A stretch of 9,022 bases of DNA from Candidatus Zhuqueibacterota bacterium 4572_119 (GCA_002084535.1 NBLI01000085.1:1-9022); one strand, 5' to 3'; shown: positions 1 to 6,820, counted from the stretch's first letter. Made by a program: numbers and translations. Notes: a model not told the origin generated them from the sequence alone.

Positions 1-82
1 AATAGTCTTGCCTTTTGCTGGACGGGCATGACAAAACTTCTATAATTTTCATTTTAGAAAAAGTGTCCGGTAGAGAATTTGT

Positions 83-109
83 AATTAGCGCGATTAGCAA
101 AATTAGCGG
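83..109. repeat. Three 9-nt tandem repeats next to the exporter stop
   Basis: ATTAGC recurs at 84-89, 93-98 and 102-107 in three imperfect 9-nt units (AATTAGCGC, GATTAGCAA, AATTAGCGG). They end one base before the stop of the exporter gene. They do not form a convincing terminator hairpin on the minus strand. Confidence 0.5.
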
Positions 110-110
110 T

Positions 111-2384
111 TTATTTTTTTGGTTCTAAAAATTTCGGTTTCACAACAATACAAAGCGCCGGAATCAGAACAAGCGCGCCAATCAGGCACGAAAAAATTGA
201 TACAACCACCAAAAATCCAAAAAACCGCACCGGCAGAAAACTTGAAATGAGCAGCACCACAAATCCTATAATGACCGAAAACGCGTTAAACACAATTCCC
301 CTGCCAGTAGTGGTCAAAGTTTTGTTCACCGCCGCTTGTGGCACCAAACCGTTTTCCCTTTCTTCGCGGTAACGCCAAAGAAAATGAATCGTATAATCAA
401 CACCCACACCAATCATAATCGAAGACAGCATGGCAGTGGCAATATTCAATTCTATTCCGAAATAACCCATCAATCCAAATAAAATGGTGATGGAAATAAC
501 AAGCGGAATCGCTGAAATAATCCCGGCTGTAAATGAACGGAATAAAATCATCAATAAAATCGCCACCAGAAAAGTCGCTAAAAACAGGGAAAATAGCTGA
601 CCATTGACAACAAGTTTCGCCAGGTCTGTGAGGACTGCCCCAAAACCACCAATTAGCAGCACCTCCTTATCTCCCCGAACCATTTCTTCAATTCGGTAAA
701 TTAATTTTCTTATGACGGAAGTACTGCCGGTGTTAACGCGCGCTGTTATAACCGCGTGTTCATAGGGGAAGTCAACCAATTTCTCAAAGTCCTCCGGGTC
801 GCCGCTCATTGAATAAAGTTCGAAGTACTGCGCTATCGCGTTTCGGTTATCCGGGATTTTATCATACCAGACTTCATCGGAATCATTTAAAGCCCGGCTC
901 ATCTGACGCACCACCCGCGCGATTGAGGTTGTAGCGCCTACTTCCTGAAAATCGCCAATCGCGCTTTCCAAAGAATCAATTTTATTCATTAACCTGGGTT
1001 CTTTAATGTCACCTTTCAAAACAACAGAAATGTTTTGAGATCCTCCCAAATTTTCATTTATCAGGTTGGAAGTCTGAACCACAGGATCATTATCAGGGAA
1101 ATATCCATTTGGATCAGTATCTATGACGATACGAAAAATTCCAATCGAGGAGATTGCCATAAAAGCAATAGCGACGACAATAATGGTTTTCGGCTTTTCA
1201 GAAACGATTTTCCCAAAAAATTCCAGCAACCTTTCCAGAACAGGTTTCCTGTTTGTTTTGGTTTCAGAATTTAGAAATGCTGGTATTTTTCGGGGTAGCA
1301 GAGAAATAACAGATGGGATAAAAAGCAGACTCGCTGCTAAAGCATAAATAATACCAATAGCAGCTAAAACACCTAATTGTTCAGCGGGAATTAGCTGGTG
1401 TCCCATTAAACACAGCATTCCAGCCATTGTTGTTAAACCGGTTAAAACGACTGGTTTGCTCAGACTGGTAAATATATTCTTTGCCAGAGTTTTATTTGAA
1501 TAATTCTTATCTGACGAAACATCTTCCTGATATTTCGCAATCATATGAATGCCATAATCATTGGCAACCGCAATGAGCATAACAGGAAGTAATACTGTAA
1601 TAATATGGATTTTCCAGCCAATTAGAGGAATGAGTCCCATAACAAATAAAATTGACATAATGACCACAAAAAATGGGAGGAGTACGCCTCTTAGTTGCCT
1701 AAAGCAAGCAAAAAGAAAAATTAGCATGATTAAAAGCCCAAACGGCATCAGCCTTCTCATATCTTTACTGATGTTATTCCCAATCTTCAGCCTAACGTAC
1801 GGAAGCCCGCCAATAAAAATTTCCTCATCCCCTGGAAAATCCTCAAGTAATTTTTCAACTTCGGGAACAATTATTTCATCCTTGCTGTTTGTTTTTAAAA
1901 CTGCTATTATGGCGGTAATGCTAAAATCCTTTGAAACAACAGTGCCATAAACCATATCATTACTTTTCAATTCGCTTTTAAGTTGTTCCTTTTGCTCCTC
2001 ATTTTTGGGTATCCTCCTGACTGCCGGATCAACGATCATCGCCCCATCTTCACTTCTAATATTTTTTAAATCAAAAAGTGACATTACTTTGTCCACGCCT
2101 TTGACGCGGTTTATTTGCTTGGAAAGCTTTCGAACCCTTTTAAGCGTTTCGGGATTCAGGACATCGTCCGTTTTCACTAACACCATAAGCATTTCAGTTC
2201 CACCAAAAAGCTCATCTATTTTATCGGTGTTAATTCGCGATACCATATCTTTTGGCAACTGGCTTTTTAAGTCCGCGTCTATTTCGGCTTTGGGCAATTG
2301 CCGGGCAAAAATTACAGTAACTAAAATAAAACCAATAATTATTAACCAGCGGTATTTGATAATAAAATCAGCCATTGTTTTCAA
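111..2384 (-). CDS. RND/MMPL-family inner-membrane exporter
   Basis: This 757-residue protein has the classic duplicated RND layout. TM1 lies at about 12-29 and is followed by a large periplasmic loop (about 30-210), then TM2-6 (about 212-363). TM7 (about 399-418) is followed by a second periplasmic loop (about 420-595) and TM8-12 (about 596-748). TM4 carries ANDYGIH (D276-Y277) and TM10 carries GVGVDYTIH (D663-Y664), the paired Asp-Tyr sites of MMPL/HpnN-type transporters, where they are thought to relay protons. It is probably a proton-driven exporter of a lipid or hydrophobic compound; the substrate cannot be read from the sequence. The start is TTG at 2384: GGAAGGAG (2391-2398) lies 6 nt before it, while the next in-frame ATG (2375) is 15 nt away. 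It is the last gene of the operon, 2 nt after the tetR-type stop. The length fits the smaller MMPL/HpnN class rather than the AcrB class of about 1000 residues. Confidence 0.93.
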   Translation of the reverse strand: MKTMADFIIKYRWLIIIGFILVTVIFARQLPKAEIDADLKSQLPKDMVSRINTDKIDELFGGTEMLMVLVKTDDVLNPETLKRVRKLSKQINRVKGVDKVMSLFDLKNIRSEDGAMIVDPAVRRIPKNEEQKEQLKSELKSNDMVYGTVVSKDFSITAIIAVLKTNSKDEIIVPEVEKLLEDFPGDEEIFIGGLPYVRLKIGNNISKDMRRLMPFGLLIMLIFLFACFRQLRGVLLPFFVVIMSILFVMGLIPLIGWKIHIITVLLPVMLIAVANDYGIHMIAKYQEDVSSDKNYSNKTLAKNIFTSLSKPVVLTGLTTMAGMLCLMGHQLIPAEQLGVLAAIGIIYALAASLLFIPSVISLLPRKIPAFLNSETKTNRKPVLERLLEFFGKIVSEKPKTIIVVAIAFMAISSIGIFRIVIDTDPNGYFPDNDPVVQTSNLINENLGGSQNISVVLKGDIKEPRLMNKIDSLESAIGDFQEVGATTSIARVVRQMSRALNDSDEVWYDKIPDNRNAIAQYFELYSMSGDPEDFEKLVDFPYEHAVITARVNTGSTSVIRKLIYRIEEMVRGDKEVLLIGGFGAVLTDLAKLVVNGQLFSLFLATFLVAILLMILFRSFTAGIISAIPLVISITILFGLMGYFGIELNIATAMLSSIMIGVGVDYTIHFLWRYREERENGLVPQAAVNKTLTTTGRGIVFNAFSVIIGFVVLLISSFLPVRFFGFLVVVSIFSCLIGALVLIPALCIVVKPKFLEPKK

Positions 2385-2386
2385 AG

Positions 2387-3022
2387 TTAACTCCTTCCAA
2401 TTTCAGGTTTTTTTACTGCTAATCCGTTTAATCCGTTTAGAAATAATGTGGTAAGGGTCTCGGTATATTTTTCATAAAATTCATCATCAAAATCAATGTT
2501 CAGTACATTTTTCTGAACAGACTTAAATCTGAAATGAGCCAGAATTGATGAAACCAATGACGGTCCGACAATACTGAATAATACTTTATCATCGGGATCT
2601 AATCCGAATCTTTTAAAAAGCCCGCTCAATTCAGTGATTAGTTTTGAAATTTTATTTGCTTTCAATTTCACAATTTCAGGAATATCGAGGGGCAAAGAAT
2701 GAAGTACAATCATCGTCAAATCCGTATGCGTACGAATAAAAGTAACAAGATTTCTGATAATCCTGCCAACACATTCTTCCAAAGGCAAAGAATCGTCCAT
2801 GACATTTTTTATCATTTGGTAATAGCGATCATGGAAATCATTCATGATTGCTTTTAAAATGCCAATTTTACCCTCGAAATAATATGAAATCATGGATATA
2901 TTTACATTGGCTTCTTTCGCGATTTCCCTCACGCCCACCGCGTCAAATCCCCTTTTACTAAAAAGTGAAATCGCCGCTTCCAATATTCTTTGTTTGCCGT
3001 CTTTTGGGCTGCTTTGAACCAT
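2387..3022 (-). CDS. TetR-family transcriptional regulator
   Basis: This 211-residue protein has a TetR N-terminal DNA-binding domain at about residues 11-60. It shows the usual order: helix 1 RILEAAISLFSKRGF, then VREIAKEANV, the recognition helix around NISMISYYF (41-49), and GKIGILKAIM. The rest (about 65-205) is helical, lacks obvious motifs and would be the ligand-binding and dimerisation domain. The start is ATG at 3022 with GGAAGG (3027-3032) 4 nt upstream. The gene sits between the outer-membrane protein gene (15 nt away) and the exporter gene (2 nt away), so it is co-transcribed with the system it probably controls. Three operator-like repeats over the operon promoter are the likely targets, which would make it an autorepressor; this is inference. 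Near the C-terminus a 9-nt duplication (2420-2437) encodes LNG twice. Confidence 0.93.
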   Translation of the reverse strand: MVQSSPKDGKQRILEAAISLFSKRGFDAVGVREIAKEANVNISMISYYFEGKIGILKAIMNDFHDRYYQMIKNVMDDSLPLEECVGRIIRNLVTFIRTHTDLTMIVLHSLPLDIPEIVKLKANKISKLITELSGLFKRFGLDPDDKVLFSIVGPSLVSSILAHFRFKSVQKNVLNIDFDDEFYEKYTETLTTLFLNGLNGLAVKKPEIGRS

Positions 3023-3037
3023 TTTTCCTTCCTATTT

Positions 3038-4366
3038 TTAAAATGACGATTTTAATTCAAAGAAAATCGCTGTTAAAAAATTATCCATTTCACCAAATAA
3101 AGTCCCGTCCGGTCCCGCGTAAATTTCCCCGCCGATCGCGAAATCCAATTCATCCGCGATATCATAAGAAACTTTCGGTCTGCACAAGTATTCTTCAGTC
3201 GTAAAGTTATATAATCCCAATAGTTCCAAATTCAATGTTTCGTGCATCAGCTTGAAAGCAGGTCTGAAAGAAACCGCGTGGCTGAGTTCATCAAGTTGAG
3301 AAGACAACATTCTGTTTTTCAGCCGGACTTCATATTCGGGTAATTCCAGTGGATTTACCGGCGCGGATAAATCTTCAAAATCGCGAACATATTTTCCAAC
3401 ATATTGGCAGATCAGGCTAAAATCACCTATTTCCTTATCAAAGCCAAAAACATATTGTAATTCCGGGTTTGGAATATGCACAAACGACGTAAAATCTTTA
3501 TGAGGTTCCCGGTAAGCGAATTCGCCTCGCAAACCGAATGAACCCAACGTTGTCGAAAAATCCGCGCCAAAAATATTCATTCGATAGGCTTTTGGAATCA
3601 GGCTCATTTCCAATCCACTCATTGTAAAATATGGCGTACCCATATCAACTCCGGGCAAAGGATTAAAACCGTTGAAATAGCTTATTGAACAATCCAGGGA
3701 TGGTAATTCAAGATTTAAGCGAATCGCGTAAGCGCCATTCTTCAAATTGGCATCAGGGTAATCTGGATCAGTAATCGAAATTCCTTCCGGTAAAGAAATA
3801 GCTTGCAAAGGCAAAACGGATGAAAAAAATGCTGGTACCCAAATTCCTTCAAAACGGAGAGGCGTCAAATTAAAAAAAGACCGGACAACAAAACTCCCTT
3901 CCCTCTTATCGTCCTCGTTCGGTGATCGAACGAGCATGTTTTTCGGGGAAACATTATCAGTCGGATTAAATCCGTCAGCCCGGCCCCAGACAACAATCTG
4001 ATGCCCAACCCGAAAATCAAATTTTCCGACATAAGCATTTATGTATGCCTCGCGAAGATTAACTTCAGCTAAATTCTCGTTAAACTCCAAACCTTTACGA
4101 AATCGAACTTCAGCGAAAGCGTCGCCAAAACTCTCCTTGCGAAACCTTAATTTTAGAGCGGCTTCACCATAGCCACTCTTCATTTCATAGTCATCTGTAT
4201 CAGCTATTTTCCCTCCATAAAACACCGAACGTAAATACCCATTCAGTTCATAATTTTGGCTGGGGCTGGCTTGTCTTTCATTTTCTACAGCATTGTCAAA
4301 CAATCCTTGCGCGAATAATTGAGTCGCGGAAAACAGCACTACTAAAAACAGCAATCTTCTCATCAT
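3038..4366 (-). CDS. Outer-membrane beta-barrel protein, DUF1302-like
   Basis: This 442-residue protein is predicted to be in the outer membrane. It has an N-terminal signal peptide (residues about 1-19, hydrophobic core LLFLVVLFSATQ, probable cleavage within LFA/QG). The body is rich in alternating, aromatic beta-strand-like segments, and the chain ends in ELKSSF with the terminal Phe typical of BAM substrates. The most conserved-looking stretch is about 118-157, with VGHQIVVWGRADGFNPTDN followed by an acidic/basic NEDDKREG loop. This pattern is remembered from DUF1302-type outer-membrane proteins, which often occur beside RND/MMPL exporters. It is the first gene of the operon and may give the exporter's cargo a path through the outer membrane (inference). 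The start is ambiguous: GGAGG (4370-4374) lies 3 nt from the ATG at 4366 but 6 nt from the adjacent in-frame ATG at 4363, which may be the real start. Family assignment is moderate; outer-membrane location is firmer. Confidence 0.85.
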   Translation of the reverse strand: MMRRLLFLVVLFSATQLFAQGLFDNAVENERQASPSQNYELNGYLRSVFYGGKIADTDDYEMKSGYGEAALKLRFRKESFGDAFAEVRFRKGLEFNENLAEVNLREAYINAYVGKFDFRVGHQIVVWGRADGFNPTDNVSPKNMLVRSPNEDDKREGSFVVRSFFNLTPLRFEGIWVPAFFSSVLPLQAISLPEGISITDPDYPDANLKNGAYAIRLNLELPSLDCSISYFNGFNPLPGVDMGTPYFTMSGLEMSLIPKAYRMNIFGADFSTTLGSFGLRGEFAYREPHKDFTSFVHIPNPELQYVFGFDKEIGDFSLICQYVGKYVRDFEDLSAPVNPLELPEYEVRLKNRMLSSQLDELSHAVSFRPAFKLMHETLNLELLGLYNFTTEEYLCRPKVSYDIADELDFAIGGEIYAGPDGTLFGEMDNFLTAIFFELKSSF

Positions 4367-4387
4367 TATCCTCCAGTTTCAAAATAT

Positions 4388-4438
4388 TCAAACACTCGTT
4401 TTTGTCAAACGTTCGTTTGGGTCAAACGATTGTTTGAA
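4388..4438. promoter_or_regulatory. Three tandem 17-bp operator-like repeats, probable TetR sites
   Basis: Three back-to-back 17-bp units begin TCAAAC and carry GTTT at the same offset: 4388-4404, 4405-4421 and 4422-4438. The middle unit contains CAAACGTTCGTTTG, with perfect 6-bp arms. The third contains TCAAACGATTGTTTGA, also with perfect 6-bp arms. The first is a weaker match (CAAAC...GTTTT). Dyad centres are exactly 17 bp apart (4395.5, 4412.5, 4429.5). The third overlaps the -10 box and the expected transcription start of the leftward operon; the other two lie in its leader. Size and symmetry fit TetR-family operators, and the operon encodes a TetR protein. Binding itself is inferred. Confidence 0.75.
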
Positions 4439-4465
4439 TATATTAAATACAAAATTAAAAATCAA
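4437..4465 (-). promoter_or_regulatory. Sigma70-type promoter of the export operon
   Basis: Read on the minus strand, TTGATT (4465-4460) is followed after 17 nt by TATATT (4442-4437), close to the consensus -35 and -10 boxes. Transcription would start near 4430, giving a leader of about 65 nt before the outer-membrane protein gene. The -10 box overlaps the first operator-like repeat met by polymerase, which suits repression by steric exclusion. Confidence 0.65.
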
Positions 4466-4493
4466 GCAGTTTTTTTATCTACCGTAATGTAGT

Positions 4494-4573
4494 CCCCATC
4501 CTAAAGGATGGGGTTAGTCAAAACATATAACTTAAGTAATTATAATTGACTAACTCCGCCATTCATGGCGGAG
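4494..4573. repeat. REPIN-like composite palindrome of two facing hairpins
   Basis: Hairpin A has 8-bp arms CCCCATCC (4494-4501) and GGATGGGG (4506-4513) with loop TAAA. Hairpin B has arms CTCCGCCA (4554-4561) and TGGCGGAG (4566-4573) with loop TTCA. Directly inside them are inverted copies TTAGTCAA (4514-4521) and TTGACTAA (4546-4553). The midpoint of the whole element, 4533.5, coincides with the palindrome ACTTAAGT (4530-4537). Two inverted hairpin units around a short spacer is the layout of REPINs, which RAYT transposases mobilise, and of non-autonomous IS200/IS605-type elements. GTAG (4489-4492) sits at the foot of hairpin A, as in many REP sequences. No transposase gene is in the window. 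Confidence 0.6.
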
Positions 4574-4598
4574 AAAAGATAGAATCCCAATCAATGTG

Positions 4599-4618
4599 AA
4601 AGCCCTTTAGGGCTTTTT
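4599..4618. repeat. Third short hairpin, REP-like or terminator-like
   Basis: AAAGCCC (4599-4605), loop TTTA and GGGCTTT (4610-4616) form a perfect 7-bp stem, followed on the plus strand by two more T. It has the same 4-nt-loop design as the two neighbouring hairpins, so it may be a further REP-type unit. It also resembles a weak intrinsic terminator, but no plus-strand gene ends here. Confidence 0.45.
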
Positions 4619-4630
4619 AGAGTGAACTCA

Positions 4631-4704
4631 TAGATAGTATCAACAATTACAATTTCAAGTGTGCGACATCTTGAATACTCCCATAACTGAGGCGTTACTA
4701 TCTA
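4631..4704. other. Nested inverted-repeat structure of unknown function
   Basis: An outer inverted repeat TAGATAGTA (4631-4639) and TACTATCTA (4696-4704) encloses an inner hairpin TTCAAG (4654-4659) / CTTGAA (4670-4675), which can extend by TGT/ACA over a GCG loop with one bulged T. Beyond it GAGGCG occurs twice (4689-4694 and 4723-4728). It could be the end of a degenerate IS200/IS605-like element or a structured RNA. No promoter or coding potential supports either choice. Confidence 0.35.
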
Positions 4705-4764
4705 CCCACACGATTTGACATAGAGGCGATTTTTTAAACCTCAATTATAAGTATGTTCAAATTC

Positions 4765-4790
4765 AAAAAAAGTTATTTCATAAGGAATAA
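4765..4790 (-). terminator. Weak intrinsic terminator candidate for the MATE gene
   Basis: On the minus strand, downstream of the MATE stop, TTATT...AATAA (4790-4773) can form a 5-bp AT stem with one inner mismatch and a further C-G pair. It is followed by C and seven T (4771-4765). The T-run and position fit a terminator, but the stem is weak. Confidence 0.3.
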
Positions 4791-4824
4791 TAGCATTAGG
4801 TCTAATATCGGATTAGCAGTCCTC

Positions 4825-6258
4825 CTACCCTATCGGACTCTCAGGCAAATTCTGCGGAATAACAACCGGTGGCTCTTCGATGACTCTCATGGACTCCCAC
4901 TTCCCTCCCAGGAATCTGAAATAAAAAACAACTCCCAGTGCTACAATATAGCCTGTTAAAAACGCCCATGTCCAATAGAAGCTCCATTTATAAACAACGC
5001 TTCCCAGGTAGGTGGGGATAATCATAATGATCCAGGACAGAATAACCGCGGTGAACATTACAAAACGGGTATCGCCAGCGCCGCGCAGGGAATTGGAGAA
5101 TATAATATTCATGGTATCAAAGATGGAGTAAAAAGCCACAAATTGCAGCAAAATGATGGATATTTTTCTCACCTGCGCGAAGTAAACAGGATCGGCTTGC
5201 GCGGCAAATGGCATCAGGTATAATTTGGGAAGCAAAACATAAGTTAGCGCGATCACTCCCATATATAAAAACGTGATGTGCAAAGCAGAATAGGTTCCCA
5301 GGCGGGCTAATTTTGGCTGGTTTTCACCCAATTTTTGTCCCACAATAATTTCTACGGCAAAACCCAATCCGACCATGGGCATAAAGGCAATGGAATTAAT
5401 ATTGAAGGTGATATTTGTCGCGGCAAGCACTGTCGTTCCAAACCTGCCAATCAGTAAAATGAACAAAGTAAATCCAAGCAAATCCAGAAAAAAATGGACG
5501 CCATTGGGAATTCCGAATCTCATAAGTCTTCTGAACAACTCAACATCAAATTTCTTATTTTTCCAGGTCTGAAATTGTTTGCGATATTTGGATCTTAACA
5601 TTATGGTAAAGATCAAAATAGCGGAAAAATAGCTGGCGATCACAGTCGCAATTGCTGCGCCCTGCATTCCCAATTCAGGAAATCCCAGTTTTCCAAAAAT
5701 CAAAATATAATCAATTATTATGTTCAACAAGGTTGCTGAAGAATTTACCCAAAGAATTGTCCAGGTCTGACCACGACCGGCAAAGAAACCGGAAACCGCC
5801 GCGTTGACAAATACAGCAGGCGCGCTAAAACATAATATTTTAAAGTATTGAATTTCCAATACTTTAACGCCCGGTTCATGATTTATCAAATTAAAAATCG
5901 GTTCAGCGACCGGAATATAGATAAAAAATGCCACACCAGTTACCAGCGCGAAATATATTCCCTGCCAAACCACAGGTGCAATGCGATCAAATTGCTTTGC
6001 GCCATAGTATTGCGCGACAAACGGATTGACATACGCCGCGGTACCGATAAACAAACACATGAGAGTAAACGACAAAATCCCGCCTGGTACTGACGCGGCA
6101 ATCGCTTCAGGTGAATACCAGGTCAAAAACATCCTATCCACAAAATGCTGTAAGCTCGTTGAACTGGTACTCAAAATCAATGGAAAAGCCAGTTTCAAAA
6201 CTTCCTTATATCCACTTGCGGAATACCAGCGTTCAATTATTTTTTTTATCATCACCAT
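4825..6258 (-). CDS. MATE-family multidrug/cation antiporter
   Basis: This 477-residue integral membrane protein with about 12 hydrophobic segments fits the MATE length and pattern. Family signatures include the TM1 region ending FVDRMFLTWYSPEAIAA (39-55), with Asp41 at the position of the acidic TM1 residue of NorM/PfMATE proteins. VGQKLGENQPKLA (306-318) and LRGAGDTRFVM (391-401) come from the second half. Such proteins export cationic or aromatic compounds in exchange for Na+ or H+ across the inner membrane; the substrate here is unknown. The tail after about 455 is polar, Pro-rich and probably cytoplasmic. The start at 6258 has no clear Shine-Dalgarno, and the in-frame GTG (6255) and ATG (6252) codons just after it are alternatives. 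It is separated by 458 nt from the export operon on the same strand, has its own spacer on both sides, and is probably transcribed alone. Confidence 0.94.
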   Translation of the reverse strand: MVMIKKIIERWYSASGYKEVLKLAFPLILSTSSTSLQHFVDRMFLTWYSPEAIAASVPGGILSFTLMCLFIGTAAYVNPFVAQYYGAKQFDRIAPVVWQGIYFALVTGVAFFIYIPVAEPIFNLINHEPGVKVLEIQYFKILCFSAPAVFVNAAVSGFFAGRGQTWTILWVNSSATLLNIIIDYILIFGKLGFPELGMQGAAIATVIASYFSAILIFTIMLRSKYRKQFQTWKNKKFDVELFRRLMRFGIPNGVHFFLDLLGFTLFILLIGRFGTTVLAATNITFNINSIAFMPMVGLGFAVEIIVGQKLGENQPKLARLGTYSALHITFLYMGVIALTYVLLPKLYLMPFAAQADPVYFAQVRKISIILLQFVAFYSIFDTMNIIFSNSLRGAGDTRFVMFTAVILSWIIMIIPTYLGSVVYKWSFYWTWAFLTGYIVALGVVFYFRFLGGKWESMRVIEEPPVVIPQNLPESPIG

Positions 6259-6315
6259 CTATTATTTCGTTTTTTGCAGATACTTGTTACGCTTTGAAAT
6301 CTGACTTAAAGCAAC

Positions 6316-6345
6316 AAATATCGTGAATTTTAATTAATAATTCAA
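6316..6345 (-). promoter_or_regulatory. Possible promoter of the MATE gene
   Basis: On the minus strand TTGAAT (6345-6340) precedes ATATTT (6321-6316) by 18 nt. The start point would be near 6309, about 50 nt before the MATE start. The region between the boxes contains an AT-rich dyad with arms TGAATT/AATTCA (6324-6329, 6339-6344). The match is only fair in such AT-rich DNA. Confidence 0.3.
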
Positions 6346-6382
6346 GTGGTTTCTCAATATATTTTGTTGTTATTGGAGAAAC

Positions 6383-6475
6383 TGAATCGGCTATTAGTTT
6401 TTCGTTGTTAGATTTTACAAACAATAGATTGCTTTGTCATTCCGATTCATTATTTTTTTAAAGGGACATAGGAAT
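6383..6475. repeat. Inverted repeat and possible degenerate dispersed repeat
   Basis: TGAATCGG (6383-6390) and CCGATTCA (6442-6449) form a perfect 8-bp inverted repeat with 51 nt between. Overlapping the right arm, TCATTCCG (6438-6445) and GGAATCTCA (6471-6479) are themselves partly inverted (ATTCC/GGAAT), a pattern that recalls short dispersed palindromic repeats of many environmental genomes. It is judged a remnant; no coding function is seen. Confidence 0.3.
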
Positions 6476-6576
6476 CTCATAACTTACAAACAAATTAATT
6501 GCCGAAAATCAGATTCTGTGATTGCTCATATCTCCAATACTGTTCAGTAGTAACCGATCACAGGGGAGACCATTAA

Positions 6577-6669
6577 ATGAAAATGAAATTGGACAGGATG
6601 ATCATGCCAAAGGCAGATGCGACTGGGCGCACAGGATTCTCAAGATTAACTGGATTTAAAGTAGATTGA
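6577..6669 (+). CDS. Possible 30-residue small protein or gene remnant
   Basis: ATG at 6577 opens a 30-codon frame closed by TGA (6667-6669). AGGGGAG (6562-6568) ends 8 nt before the ATG, a strong and well-placed ribosome site, which is the main support. The peptide is basic, begins MKMKLDRMIMPKADATGR and has no signal or membrane segment. I do not recognise a function. The KADATGR string recalls, from memory only, the N-terminus of some phage- or plasmid-type small proteins, so this may be a truncated remnant. The second half overlaps an imperfect AGGATT-type repeat of about 10 nt (6631-6656), which argues for degenerate repeat DNA. No promoter is evident upstream. Confidence 0.3.
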   Translation: MKMKLDRMIMPKADATGRTGFSRLTGFKVD

Positions 6670-6762
6670 TTTTGCAAGTTATTCAAATTTTGTAATTATG
6701 TTACTTTGACTGATTGTCTATTCTCGGAGAGGCGAATAATTTATAAATTTCAGAGTTGTTTC

Positions 6763-6791
6763 TTGACTTTTATTTATATTTTTATTATAAT
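6763..6791 (+). promoter_or_regulatory. Near-consensus sigma70 promoter of the lysine transaminase gene
   Basis: TTGACT (6763-6768) and a perfect TATAAT (6786-6791) are separated by exactly 17 nt of AT-rich sequence. Transcription would start near 6798, leaving a leader of about 110 nt before the ATG at 6910. Such a strong promoter suggests high basal expression unless a repressor or leader element limits it. Confidence 0.8.
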
Positions 6792-6820
6792 AGAAGGTTT
6801 TAATTTTGTTAAAGGCATAA

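Noticed and set aside
1..52. Open frame on the minus strand from ATG at 52 to the window edge, beginning MKIIEVLSCPSSKRQDY
   Set aside because: Only 17 codons are visible, no Shine-Dalgarno precedes the ATG, and there is no recognisable motif. It might be the next gene of the export operon, but the window cannot show it.
1561..1950. Long plus-strand frames opposite the exporter gene (for example 129 codons, and 149 codons at 2005-2454)
   Set aside because: They are antisense to a clearly conserved RND protein and have no plausible start signals or domain content; they arise from the codon bias of the real gene.
4494..4616. Three hairpins considered as a short CRISPR array
   Set aside because: The hairpin sequences differ from one another, and there are no regularly spaced identical repeats or cas genes.
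4599..4740. Remnant of a TnpB-type transposase or its guide RNA
   Set aside because: Hairpins with 4-nt loops resemble IS200/IS605 ends, but translation of the region gives no TnpB C-terminal motif and frames are closed by stops. Kept only as a possible repeat.
4753..4959. 68-codon plus-strand frame overlapping the MATE 3' end
   Set aside because: It has no ribosome site, over half of it is antisense to the conserved MATE coding region, and its composition looks like a shadow frame.
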